A DNA stretch of 10,578 nucleotides from positions 1-10,578 of the forward strand of contig CALVXL010000148.1 in the NCBI GenBank assembly GCA_944369635.1, written 5' to 3'. The notes under the pieces are model-generated. The model was not told where the DNA came from, did no database searches, and saw only the letters and a program-made list of their open reading frames with translations. Below are positions 1 through 6,126 of this stretch, piece by piece. Within the stretch, counting starts at the first letter, position 1. Each line of letters starts with the position of its first letter. This DNA is from an uncultured Clostridia bacterium (GTDB lineage: Bacteria; Bacillota; Clostridia; Christensenellales; Borkfalkiaceae). Made by a program: the position numbers and the translations under genes.

Positions 1-93
1 GTAATTAAAATTCTTTGCTTAATGTGTTTAAGCTTTTGCTTGCGCCGTTTAATCAGATATTAGAATATAATTTTTTAAATAATTTATTGACTG
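1..93. other. AT-rich linker, possible tail of a further repeat copy
   Basis: No gene is visible. Bases 1-25 (gtaatt...ttctttgcttaatg) resemble the stretch just after copy 1 (about 191-217: gtaagtatgaagttcttctggtaatg) and, less well, the stretches after copies 2 and 3. This suggests that the window opens in the tail of another copy of the same element. A small hairpin AAGC-TTTT-GCTT lies near 31-42, with no T-run after it. The rest is plain AT-rich DNA. Confidence 0.35.
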
Positions 94-201
94 TATGTTT
101 ATCCCGGAAACACAAATAATATTAACATATGGACACCGTATCGGTGCAGCAAGGGGTAAGATAGTGATCAGTTACGCTTCTCAGCGCATAGTGTAAGTAT
201 G
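94..201 (+). repeat. Structured tandem element, copy 1
   Basis: First complete copy of a three-copy array. The outer stem is TATGTT (94-99) with AACATA (124-129). After a 4-nt gap (TGGA) comes hairpin CACCG-tat-CGGTG (134-146), then 26 mostly purine bases, then hairpin TACGC-ttctca-GCGCA (173-188, one A-C mismatch), then a tail similar to those of the other copies (gtaagtatg). Stops fall in different places from the other copies when the aligned ATG is translated, so this is not a repeated peptide. The + orientation is an assumption. I do not recognise the family; a structured RNA or a DNA-hairpin site are both possible. Confidence 0.7.
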
Positions 202-269
202 AAGTTCTTCTGGTAATGTTTTTTATATCGTAATTCTTATTTTTGTATATTAAAATTGTAAATTGTCTT

Positions 270-379
270 TACGTTTATTTGGGGAACCTAAGTAATGTTT
301 ACGTATGGATACTGCGTTGGTGTAGGGAAGGTTAAGGCAAGGCACTAGGTGCGTTTTTCGGTGCATAATATAAGCATGG
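270..379 (+). repeat. Structured tandem element, copy 2
   Basis: Second copy. The outer stem is TACGT (270-274) with ACGTA (301-305). The T-A pair at the third position of copy 1 is C-G here, which keeps the stem. After the same TGGA gap comes hairpin TACTG-cgt-TGGTG (310-322), held by two Watson-Crick pairs and three G-U wobbles. A 27-nt purine-rich stretch follows, then hairpin TGCGT-ttttcg-GTGCA (350-365), and the tail taagcatgg. The distance from first to last paired base is 96 nt, against 95 in copy 1 and 96 in copy 3. Confidence 0.7.
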
Positions 380-449
380 TGTGCTTGTGATAATGGTTAA
401 TATAGCAATATTAATTTGTATATAGCATATTTATATTGTTAATAATCTG

Positions 450-559
450 TATATTAATATGAGGAGCGTATGTAATATTAATATAGGCCTCTGCGGCGGT
501 GTAGTAAGGGTAAAGGTTAAGGAATCGATTGCGCTTCTCGGCGCACAGTGCAGGTATGG
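450..559 (+). repeat. Structured tandem element, copy 3
   Basis: Third copy, with the strongest outer stem: 11 perfect base pairs, TATATTAATAT (450-460) with ATATTAATATA (475-485). The fourth pair is A-T where copies 1 and 2 have G-C, again preserving pairing. After a 3-nt gap comes hairpin CTCTG-cgg-CGGTG (489-501, one T-T mismatch), then 28 purine-rich bases, then a perfect hairpin TGCGC-ttctcg-GCGCA (530-545), and the tail caggtatgg. The unit is equal in length to copy 2 and starts 180 nt after it. Confidence 0.7.
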
Positions 560-800
560 TAATCTTTGGTTATCTATTAACATTATAATTGATATTTATA
601 TATGTTGTAATAAATTATTAATTCGATTTTTTTATTGTTAATTTATTTTGATCGTTAAATCGATTGTCTTTTTTACGAGCGCAATTTTTGAGAATAATTG
701 CGCGAAATTCAATAAGAACGGCGGCTTATTTTATTTTATAATAAAATTAGAACAATATGCCTTAAGTAAAAATTGGGCGAGGCGGAGGTAATGCGTAATA
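560..800. other. AT-rich leader between repeat array and GH3 gene, with inverted repeat
   Basis: No gene is visible. It holds an 8-bp inverted repeat, GCGCAATT (679-686) with AATTGCGC (696-703) around a 9-nt loop. No T-run follows on either strand, so it is more likely an operator or leader hairpin than a terminator. A 9-mer, AATCGATTG, at 658-666 also occurs in copy 3 at 523-531 and may be a degenerate remnant or chance. A TATAAT at 737-742 could be a -10 box, but the sequence 17 nt upstream (AAGAAC) is not a -35, so no promoter is called. A ribosome binding site GGAGG (784-788) lies 12 nt before the GH3 start. Confidence 0.5.
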
Positions 801-2801
801 ATGTTGAAGTTAAAAGATTTGACGATCGAAGAAAAGTTGCGGTTGGTATGCGGAAAAGGTACGTGGAACACCGATGATCTGAACGGAAAATTGCCGTCTC
901 TTTTAATGTGTGACGGCCCCGTCGGCGTCAGAAAGGTCGAGCGGGTAGAAAATAATATGCAGGTTTCCTATCCGTCGGTATCGTATCCTGCGCTGCAATG
1001 TCTGACTAATACGTGGAATCGCAAGTTGGCGCGGGAAATGGGGGAATCTTTAGCAGACGATTGTAAGGAAAAAGACGTGGATATTCTTCTCGCTCCCGGC
1101 GTAAACATCAAGAGAAATCCTTTAAACGGCAGAAATTTCGAATATTTTTCGGAAGATCCGTATCTTGCCGGAACGATGGCATATGAATATGTGGACGGTT
1201 TACAGAAAAACGGTGTTTCCGCATGTGTGAAACACTATTGTTGCAATAACGAAGAGTTTAACCGCCATGAACAATCCTCGGAAGTAGACGAAAGAACTTT
1301 GCGGGAGATTTATCTCAAGTCGTTTGAATGGGTGTTCAAAGCGCATCCCGAATGGATGATGTGCGCGTACAATCGTATCAACGGCGTGAGAGCTTCGGAA
1401 AACAAAAAACTTTTCGATATCGCTCGCAACGAATTCGGTTTCGACGGCGCGGTGATGTCCGATTGGTCTGCCGTTTACGACAGAACGGCGGCGCTGAAAG
1501 CCGGCGTCGATCTGGAAATGCCGTTCAGTGAAAAAAATTATAAACAATTGGTTGCCGATTATCACGCCGGAAAGATTACCGAAAAGGAAATTGACGTTGC
1601 GGCGGAGCGAATTCTGAAAGCTATTGAAAAACGCATGAAGCATCGCGGTGAAAAACCGAAGAAAAGCGCGGATCAAAGACTTGACGTCGCGCAGAAAATC
1701 GCCGAAGAAGGGTTGGTGCTTTTGAAAAATGACGGCGTGCTTCCTTTGCAAAACGGGCAAAGCGTATGTGTGTTGGGACGGTTTGCCCTCGGAGAAAAAG
1801 AATATGTGGGCGGGGGCGGTTCGGCGCAGGTCATGCCGCTTGTAGGGAATGAACCGCTTGCGGATGCTTTGCGTAAAGTTTTGCCGGACAGCGAGATTGA
1901 TTACGACGTCGCTTTCAATTATGAAAATATAGATTCTTATTGGCAGAAGTCGCATAAAATATTGGATAAATGCGCGATGAGCGATGTCAGCGTAATTTGC
2001 GTAGGTACGGGAATGTATGTTGAATACGAAGGAAAAGACCGCAAGACGCTGAAGCTCGATCCGATACAGGAAGAGCTGATTTTGCAGACGGCGGCGCAAA
2101 ATCCCGATACGATCGTCGTAATATATGCGGGCGCCGTGATAGACGTATCCGCCTGGGAAGACTGCGTTGCGGCAATCGTGTTTGCCGGCTTCAACGGGGA
2201 GCGCGGCAACGCGGCGGTGGCTAACGTTCTTTCGGGCAAAGTCAATCCGAGCGGCAAACTGAGTGAAACGTTCCCGATATGCATGGAGGATACGCCGTGT
2301 TATAATACATACAAAGATGTCAGCGTCGCGCGGTATAGCGACGGTTTGGACGTAGGGTATCGTTATTACGAAACGGCGGATGCGGACGTGATGTATGAAT
2401 TCGGTTTCGGTTTAAGTTATTCCGAATTTGAATACGGCGATCTGGAAGTGATAAAGAAAGGCGGTCTTTCGGCAGAGATCGTTTATACGGTGAAAAACGT
2501 TTCCGACACGGACGGAAGTGAAATTTCACAGCTGTATGTGCGCGACGCGGTATCTTTCGTATACCGTCCGGACCTTGAACTTAAAGGCTACAGCAAAAAT
2601 TACATCAAGGCGGGAGACTGTGCAAAAGTAAAGATCGAACTGGACGAAACGGCGTTTTCGTATTATTCCGTTGCAAAAGACGCCTGGGTTGTGGAAGACG
2701 GCGCTTTCGATATTTATGTCGGCGCTTCGGTTAAAGATATCCGCTTACAGGCGGTCGTTACGGTGAAAGACGGACAGATCGATAAAATTAAAATAATGTA
2801 A
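801..2801 (+). CDS. Glycoside hydrolase family 3 beta-glycosidase
   Basis: Predicted GH3 retaining beta-glycosidase (666 aa), most likely cytoplasmic since no signal peptide is visible. The N-terminal barrel has the family marks CDGPVGVR (D38), GRNFEYFSEDP (R111-P120), VKHY (K144, H145), NNEEFNRHE, and AVMSDW, where D221 is the expected catalytic nucleophile. The second domain starts near AEEGLVLLKNDGVLPL (about 301-316) and has VEYEGKDR (about 407-414), a glutamate-containing motif typical of the family. It also has FNGERGNAAVANVLSGKVNPSGK (E467). A fibronectin-III-like C-terminal domain runs from about 540 to 660. No PA14 insert is present, which fits the shorter GH3 subtype. Exact substrate (beta-glucoside, xyloside, other) cannot be read from sequence. 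The start at 801 is chosen because the family begins with LTxEEK a few residues in; the GGAGG spacing of 12 nt is long. The stop is TAA. Confidence 0.93.
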   Translation: MLKLKDLTIEEKLRLVCGKGTWNTDDLNGKLPSLLMCDGPVGVRKVERVENNMQVSYPSVSYPALQCLTNTWNRKLAREMGESLADDCKEKDVDILLAPGVNIKRNPLNGRNFEYFSEDPYLAGTMAYEYVDGLQKNGVSACVKHYCCNNEEFNRHEQSSEVDERTLREIYLKSFEWVFKAHPEWMMCAYNRINGVRASENKKLFDIARNEFGFDGAVMSDWSAVYDRTAALKAGVDLEMPFSEKNYKQLVADYHAGKITEKEIDVAAERILKAIEKRMKHRGEKPKKSADQRLDVAQKIAEEGLVLLKNDGVLPLQNGQSVCVLGRFALGEKEYVGGGGSAQVMPLVGNEPLADALRKVLPDSEIDYDVAFNYENIDSYWQKSHKILDKCAMSDVSVICVGTGMYVEYEGKDRKTLKLDPIQEELILQTAAQNPDTIVVIYAGAVIDVSAWEDCVAAIVFAGFNGERGNAAVANVLSGKVNPSGKLSETFPICMEDTPCYNTYKDVSVARYSDGLDVGYRYYETADADVMYEFGFGLSYSEFEYGDLEVIKKGGLSAEIVYTVKNVSDTDGSEISQLYVRDAVSFVYRPDLELKGYSKNYIKAGDCAKVKIELDETAFSYYSVAKDAWVVEDGAFDIYVGASVKDIRLQAVVTVKDGQIDKIKIM

Positions 2802-2878
2802 TTTTCCGTACGCAAAGGTAACGAATCATACGGCGCGCGAAGCTGTATTTCGCGAAGGAAAAAGGTTTAACGACGGTA

Positions 2879-2913
2879 CGCTCCGCCCGTTTTCAAAACG
2901 GGCGGGGCGCTTT
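2879..2913 (+). terminator. Hairpin after GH3 gene, probable terminator
   Basis: A 14-bp stem with one T-G pair (2879-2892 with 2896-2909) closes a 3-nt loop (TCA). It is very GC-rich at its base and is followed by C then TTTAT, a short U-tract. It lies 78 nt beyond the GH3 stop. The strong stem and position support termination of the GH3 transcript; the weak U-tract keeps confidence moderate. Confidence 0.6.
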
Positions 2914-2978
2914 ATGTATAAAAGAACTCTTTTGATTAAAAAGGCGTTTTTACGGAAAATATTTTTTTTACGCAAACA

Positions 2979-3003
2979 GGCGACGACAATTATTGTCGTC
3001 GCC
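2979..3003. repeat. Perfect 11-bp inverted repeat in convergent gap
   Basis: GGCGACGACAA (2979-2989) and TTGTCGTCGCC (2993-3003) pair perfectly around TTA. It sits between the terminators of the two convergent transcription units. Neither side has a proper T-run (minus-strand continuation is TGTTTGCGT), so it may be a back-up terminator, an mRNA 3'-end stabiliser or a DNA-level element. Confidence 0.5.
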
Positions 3004-3010
3004 GATGTTT

Positions 3011-3043
3011 AAAAATGCGCCGCGTATCATCATACGCGGCGCA
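3011..3043 (-). terminator. Intrinsic terminator of the glf-GT4 operon
   Basis: Read on the minus strand, a perfect 12-bp GC-rich stem (3032-3043 with 3016-3027) closes a 4-nt loop and is followed at once by TTTTTAAA (3015-3008). It begins 25 nt after the stop of the glycosyltransferase gene. This is a textbook intrinsic terminator for the minus-strand operon. Confidence 0.85.
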
Positions 3044-3067
3044 GGGAATCGATCGAAAGGCAATCGG

Positions 3068-4225
3068 TTATTTTTTTTTTTTTTTTTGCAACGCTCTTTT
3101 ATAAAAATCGTAAACTTCAAGGCAAACGTCGTCCCAGGAACGGTAAACTTCCTTATGGCAAAGCTCTTTTGCTTCGGCAAGCCTGACTTTATCCTGCAAT
3201 ATGCGGCAGATCTCGTCCGCCCAGTCGCTTGCGGTATCGCCCGCGAGGAAGCCGTTTCGGTTTTCCGTGACGATTTCCGCCGTAGAGCAACCTCTGGTCA
3301 TCAGGCTGGGCAGTTTCAGTGCGGCGGCTTCGATGGGCGCCAAACTCGCCGTATCGAAGGTCGAGGGAAACATGAAAAGGTCGCTCCGCAGATAATATCC
3401 CGAAAGGAGCGCACGGTCCATCACTTTACCGACGAAAATCACCTTGTCGGTAAGTTGCAGCCGTTCGGTTTCCTTTTCCAGTTTTTCCTTATACGTGCCG
3501 TCGCCTACGATGAGAAAGCGGAAATCGAAGCCGCGCTCTTTAACGATCTTCAATGCGTTCAGAACGAGATCGATGCGCTTGTTTTCCACAATGCGTCCTA
3601 CCGAAAGAAAGACGTTTTTCTGCCCGACGAGGGCGTGCTTTTCGTTGACTTTCGCAATCAGTTCCTCGGCGTTCGCGGGGTAAGTGAGGTCGGTTCCGTT
3701 GCGGATCACCGTAATGTCTTTTTTATAGCCGTAGGAACGCAATACTTCCGCCGCGCCGTCGGAAACGGTGAGCACGTAATCGCAGATATTTATGGTGTTC
3801 ATGATGTAGCGCATCATGAAATTGACAAGAGGACTGATGTGCAGCGTGCGTTCGAAATCGTCTTTGAATTTCGTGTGGAAAGAAAAAACCGTGGGAATGT
3901 TGTGTTTTTTTCCGTACTTTGCGAAATATTTTCCCATCGTAAAGGGGGAATGCAGGTGAATGATATCGAATTTGTTTTCCTTAAGATATTTTTTCAGTTT
4001 CCCATCCAGACCCGGGGTGCCCTGGTAATATCCTTCCACGGACGGAACGGATTTCACGCGGTGCACGGGGAAGGGTTGATTGTCGGTATAATTCGGAAAG
4101 CGCGGCACGAAAATTTCCACCTCGGAATTTTCGATTTTCATCAGGCTTTTGCTGTAATTGGTGATGACGTTGGTCGGTCCGTCGAATTTGGGATAATAGC
4201 AATCGAGCGTCTGTAATATTTTCAT
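3068..4225 (-). CDS. GT4-family glycosyltransferase
   Basis: Predicted GT-B fold retaining glycosyltransferase of family GT4 (385 aa), acting on the inner membrane face in surface glycan or glycolipid synthesis; donor and acceptor are unknown. Visible marks: N-terminal MKILQTLDCYYPKFDGPTN acceptor-domain loop, FDIIHLHSP (86-94), VSFHT-like FSFHTKF (114-120), the hinge VIRNGTDL (173-180), the donor-binding VGRIVENKRID (209-219), IVGDG (239-243), and the EX7E region FDTASLAPIEA (D291, E299), where the first acid is Asp instead of Glu. A DxxSL form is known in some GT4 branches, so this need not mean loss of activity. The start ATG overlaps the glf stop (ATGA, 4222-4225), and AGGAGAG at 4237-4243 is its ribosome binding site with 11-nt spacing. 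The 3' end is a run of 17 A in the coding strand giving five C-terminal lysines before TAA. Confidence 0.88.
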   Translation of the reverse strand: MKILQTLDCYYPKFDGPTNVITNYSKSLMKIENSEVEIFVPRFPNYTDNQPFPVHRVKSVPSVEGYYQGTPGLDGKLKKYLKENKFDIIHLHSPFTMGKYFAKYGKKHNIPTVFSFHTKFKDDFERTLHISPLVNFMMRYIMNTINICDYVLTVSDGAAEVLRSYGYKKDITVIRNGTDLTYPANAEELIAKVNEKHALVGQKNVFLSVGRIVENKRIDLVLNALKIVKERGFDFRFLIVGDGTYKEKLEKETERLQLTDKVIFVGKVMDRALLSGYYLRSDLFMFPSTFDTASLAPIEAAALKLPSLMTRGCSTAEIVTENRNGFLAGDTASDWADEICRILQDKVRLAEAKELCHKEVYRSWDDVCLEVYDFYKRALQKKKKK

Positions 4226-5376
4226 TTACAATCGAACTCTCCTATAATTTTGTCTGCAAGGGCGAGCGCGTTTTCCACCGCCGCGTCCATATTGATATAC
4301 TTATAATTGCCCAGCCTGCCCAAAAGAAAAAAGTTTTTATGTTTTTCGAGGCAGGACTTGTACTTTTCGTAGAGCTTCAGATTTTCTTCGTTTACTACGG
4401 GGTAGTACGCGATCATGTTTTTGCCCGTTTCGTATTCGAGGGGGTATTCATAGACGACGACGCTCTTTTCGCTCTGCGGTTTTTCCACGGTAAAGCGGCT
4501 GAATTCGCTGATACGCGTGTAATCTTCGCTTACGGTATAGTTGACTACCGCGGCGGGCTGAAACGGATAAGTTTTTTCTTCGAAATCGAACCGCAGCGAG
4601 CGATAGGGAAGTTTTCCGAAGCGGTAGGATAAAAGTTCGTCTGCCTGTCCCGTGAAGATAACGGGATAAGCGATTTTTTCCCCGTCGAAAAAGACGCCGC
4701 CGTCGTCGATTTTCAGCCTTTCGAGCGCATTGCAGCCGAGCGTTACGGCGATATTATCGTGCGCGAGCATCTTTTCGAAGAGCGCGGTATAACCGTTTTT
4801 CGGCTGGAACTGATATTTGTCGGTAAAATAGCGGTCCTCTTCGGAAACGTATACCGGTACGCGCCGCATGATCGCGGGGTCGAGCTATTCGATCTTTCTG
4901 CCCCACTGTTTCTGCGTATAAAAGCGGAACACGTTTTCAAATACAAAATCGGCAAATTCCCGTATATCCGCATCGGGATTTTCCTTAAGCTGAAGGATCG
5001 GAACTTTTTTGCCCTCCCCGTATTCTTTTTTCAATACCGCTTCGATCTTTTTCGCCTTTTCGGCGGGGAAGGTTTTGCGCAGACTTTCCAGATTAAAGGG
5101 GACGGGGATATAGGTGCCGTGCAGATTGGCAAGCACCCGATGTTCGTAAGGGAACCATTCGGTAAAGCGCGAAAGAAATTCGAACACTTTTTGCTTTTCC
5201 GTATGAAAAATGTGCGGGCCGTATCTGTGTACGTACGCGCCGCATTGGTATTCGTCGTAGGCGTTGCCGCCGATGTGGGTGTTTTTTTCGATGACGGTTA
5301 CTTCGAAACCGTTTTCCGCGAGTTTCCGCGCGCATGCCGCGCCGGAAAAGCCCGCGCCGATCACAATGGCTTTCAT
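4222..5376 (-). pseudogene. glf: UDP-galactopyranose mutase gene interrupted by one in-frame TAG
   Basis: Flavoenzyme that interconverts UDP-galactopyranose and UDP-galactofuranose for cell-surface glycans. The whole frame is 384 codons, the normal family length, with one TAG at 4887-4885 and no frameshift. Before the stop: FAD-binding VIGAGFSG, EKNTHIGGNAYDEY, RYGPHIFHT, YIPVPFN and YTQKQWG. After it: LDPAIMRRVPV, DRYFTDKYQFQPKNGYT, VNYTVSEDYTRISEF, YPVV and LLGRLGNYKYINMD, the C-terminal FAD site. The interrupted position (KIE-stop-LDP) usually carries an acidic or neutral residue; one change from GAG would give TAG. All domains otherwise look intact, so it is a very recent nonsense mutation, a sequence error, or a read-through codon. 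Start ATG at 5376 is preferred over 5391: GGGAG (5385-5389) sits 8 nt upstream, and the -10 box puts the RNA start near 5392. The last four bases overlap the glycosyltransferase start. Confidence 0.85.
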
Positions 5377-5398
5377 TTTCGTTACTCCCATAAATTAA

Positions 5399-5427
5399 AG
5401 TATACACGAATTTTTCCGCGAATGCAA
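5399..5427 (-). promoter_or_regulatory. Probable promoter of glf-GT4 operon
   Basis: On the minus strand, TATACT (5404-5399) is a good -10 box, 17 nt after a weak -35, TTGCAT (5427-5422). A start near 5392 leaves a leader of about 16 nt that contains the GGGAG ribosome binding site. The weak -35 is overlapped by an inverted repeat, which would suit a regulated promoter. Confidence 0.55.
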
Positions 5428-5435
5428 CATTCGCG
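5417..5435. promoter_or_regulatory. Inverted repeat over glf -35, operator-like
   Basis: CGCGAATG-caa-CATTCGCG is an 8-bp perfect inverted repeat with a 3-nt centre, covering the -35 of the glf promoter in the divergent gap. No T-run follows on either strand, so it is not an intrinsic terminator. A binding site for a dimeric regulator is the simplest reading; the regulator is not in the window. Confidence 0.45.
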
Positions 5436-5466
5436 CGAAACTTCTGTCGAAAAAAGAAAAATATCG

Positions 5467-5495
5467 TTGCTTAAAACTTTTCACTATGTTATAAT
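5467..5495 (+). promoter_or_regulatory. Promoter of the zinc-ribbon / acyltransferase / ligase operon
   Basis: TTGCTT (5467-5472) and TATAAT (5490-5495) with a 17-nt spacer form a strong sigma-A-type promoter. The first gene starts 21 nt beyond the -10 box, with AGGGGG (5506-5511) as its ribosome binding site. No other comparable promoter was seen before the terminator at 9234. Confidence 0.75.
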
Positions 5496-5516
5496 TTTCA
5501 CTGAAAGGGGGAAATT

Positions 5517-6044
5517 ATGAAAATATGTAAGCACTGCGAATGCATTAACGGCGACGGTGCGACCCGTTGCGAAAATTGCAATCGCCCGCTCGATAAGTGC
5601 AGGGAAATCAGGAAAGAAGAGATCGTCGAAGAAGATCGGCGCATCATCCGCCGTAAAAGACGCGGCCGCCGCGTGTTTGCGTGTGTTTCTCTCGTCGTCT
5701 TCGTCGCGCTATATATCGTCGCCATCGTAAAGGCCGCCGGCGGCAGCAATCTTTCCGCCGACATGGAATCTGAAGATAAAATATATTATGTGCTGGGCTG
5801 GATCTTTGCGCCCGCGTGTTTTGCAATATGGTTTTTATCGGTGGTTATTCCCGAAAAACTCTATAAAGCGCATTACGACGCGGATTCCTTTCTGACCCGA
5901 ATCGATTTGTTTTTTGAGGGTTACGACGTGGACCGCAGGGATTTACAGCCGAATTTCATATTCGACATAAAGTATAAAATCGGGCTGACGGTTTGTTATA
6001 TATTTTCCTTTCTTTTAGTTATTTTCTATCTTGCCGCAAGCTGA
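5517..6044 (+). CDS. Zinc-ribbon membrane protein, paralogue 1
   Basis: Small protein (175 aa) of unknown function. The N-terminus has a zinc ribbon with cysteines C4-x2-C7 and C18-x2-C21, plus C9 and C28. A charged, largely basic linker follows (29-52). Three hydrophobic segments follow at about 53-73, 90-112 and 154-173, so it should be an integral membrane protein with the ribbon and basic linker in the cytoplasm. It ends in TGA. It is the first gene after the promoter and is clearly paralogous to the next gene: same length, same cysteine pattern, and shared GW-I-P-CFA-WFLS-IP-KLYK block around the second helix. Zinc-ribbon plus membrane helices is a common arrangement in uncharacterised Bacillota proteins; no function is assigned. 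Confidence 0.8.
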   Translation: MKICKHCECINGDGATRCENCNRPLDKCREIRKEEIVEEDRRIIRRKRRGRRVFACVSLVVFVALYIVAIVKAAGGSNLSADMESEDKIYYVLGWIFAPACFAIWFLSVVIPEKLYKAHYDADSFLTRIDLFFEGYDVDRRDLQPNFIFDIKYKIGLTVCYIFSFLLVIFYLAAS

Positions 6045-6126
6045 AAAGCGCCGTATGCCGAATGCGGCGGCGGGCAGGGAGGAAAGCAATCAATCAGGTA
6101 AGGGGACCGAATAAGGGGGAAAGGGT

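Noticed and set aside
94..559. CRISPR array or integron attC cassette array
   Set aside because: Copies are about 96 nt and strongly diverged, with no identical short repeats, no cas genes, and no cassette genes or core-site triplets in the linkers.
459..641. 60-codon frame on + within repeat copy 3
   Set aside because: It overlaps the structured element. The matching positions in copies 1 and 2 hit stops early, and the peptide has no recognisable feature, so the open frame looks accidental.
737..742. TATAAT as the -10 box of a GH3 promoter
   Set aside because: No -35-like hexamer lies 16-18 nt upstream (AAGAAC at 17), and the region is so AT-rich that the match is weak evidence by itself.
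1200..2099. 299-codon frame on - opposite the GH3 gene
   Set aside because: The + strand frame has complete GH3 motifs with catalytic residues; the minus frame has none and no ribosome binding site that I could see.
2993..4216. 407-codon frame on + opposite the glycosyltransferase gene
   Set aside because: The minus strand carries all the GT4 motifs, and the + frame begins inside the terminator hairpins. It is an antisense shadow.
4222..4869. C-terminal part of glf as a separate gene starting at 4869
   Set aside because: It begins in the middle of the conserved LDPAIMRR segment and lacks the FAD-binding N-terminus; no ribosome binding site for an independent start was seen. It belongs to the interrupted glf frame.
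4885..4887. Pyrrolysine at the glf TAG
   Set aside because: UDP-galactopyranose mutase has no known need for pyrrolysine, and no pylTS gene or tRNA is in the window. Nothing supports more than an unexplained TAG.
6045..6126. Terminator between the two zinc-ribbon genes
   Set aside because: Only short, weak GC hairpins (for example GCCG-aatg-CGGC) are present and no T-run follows, so read-through is more likely.
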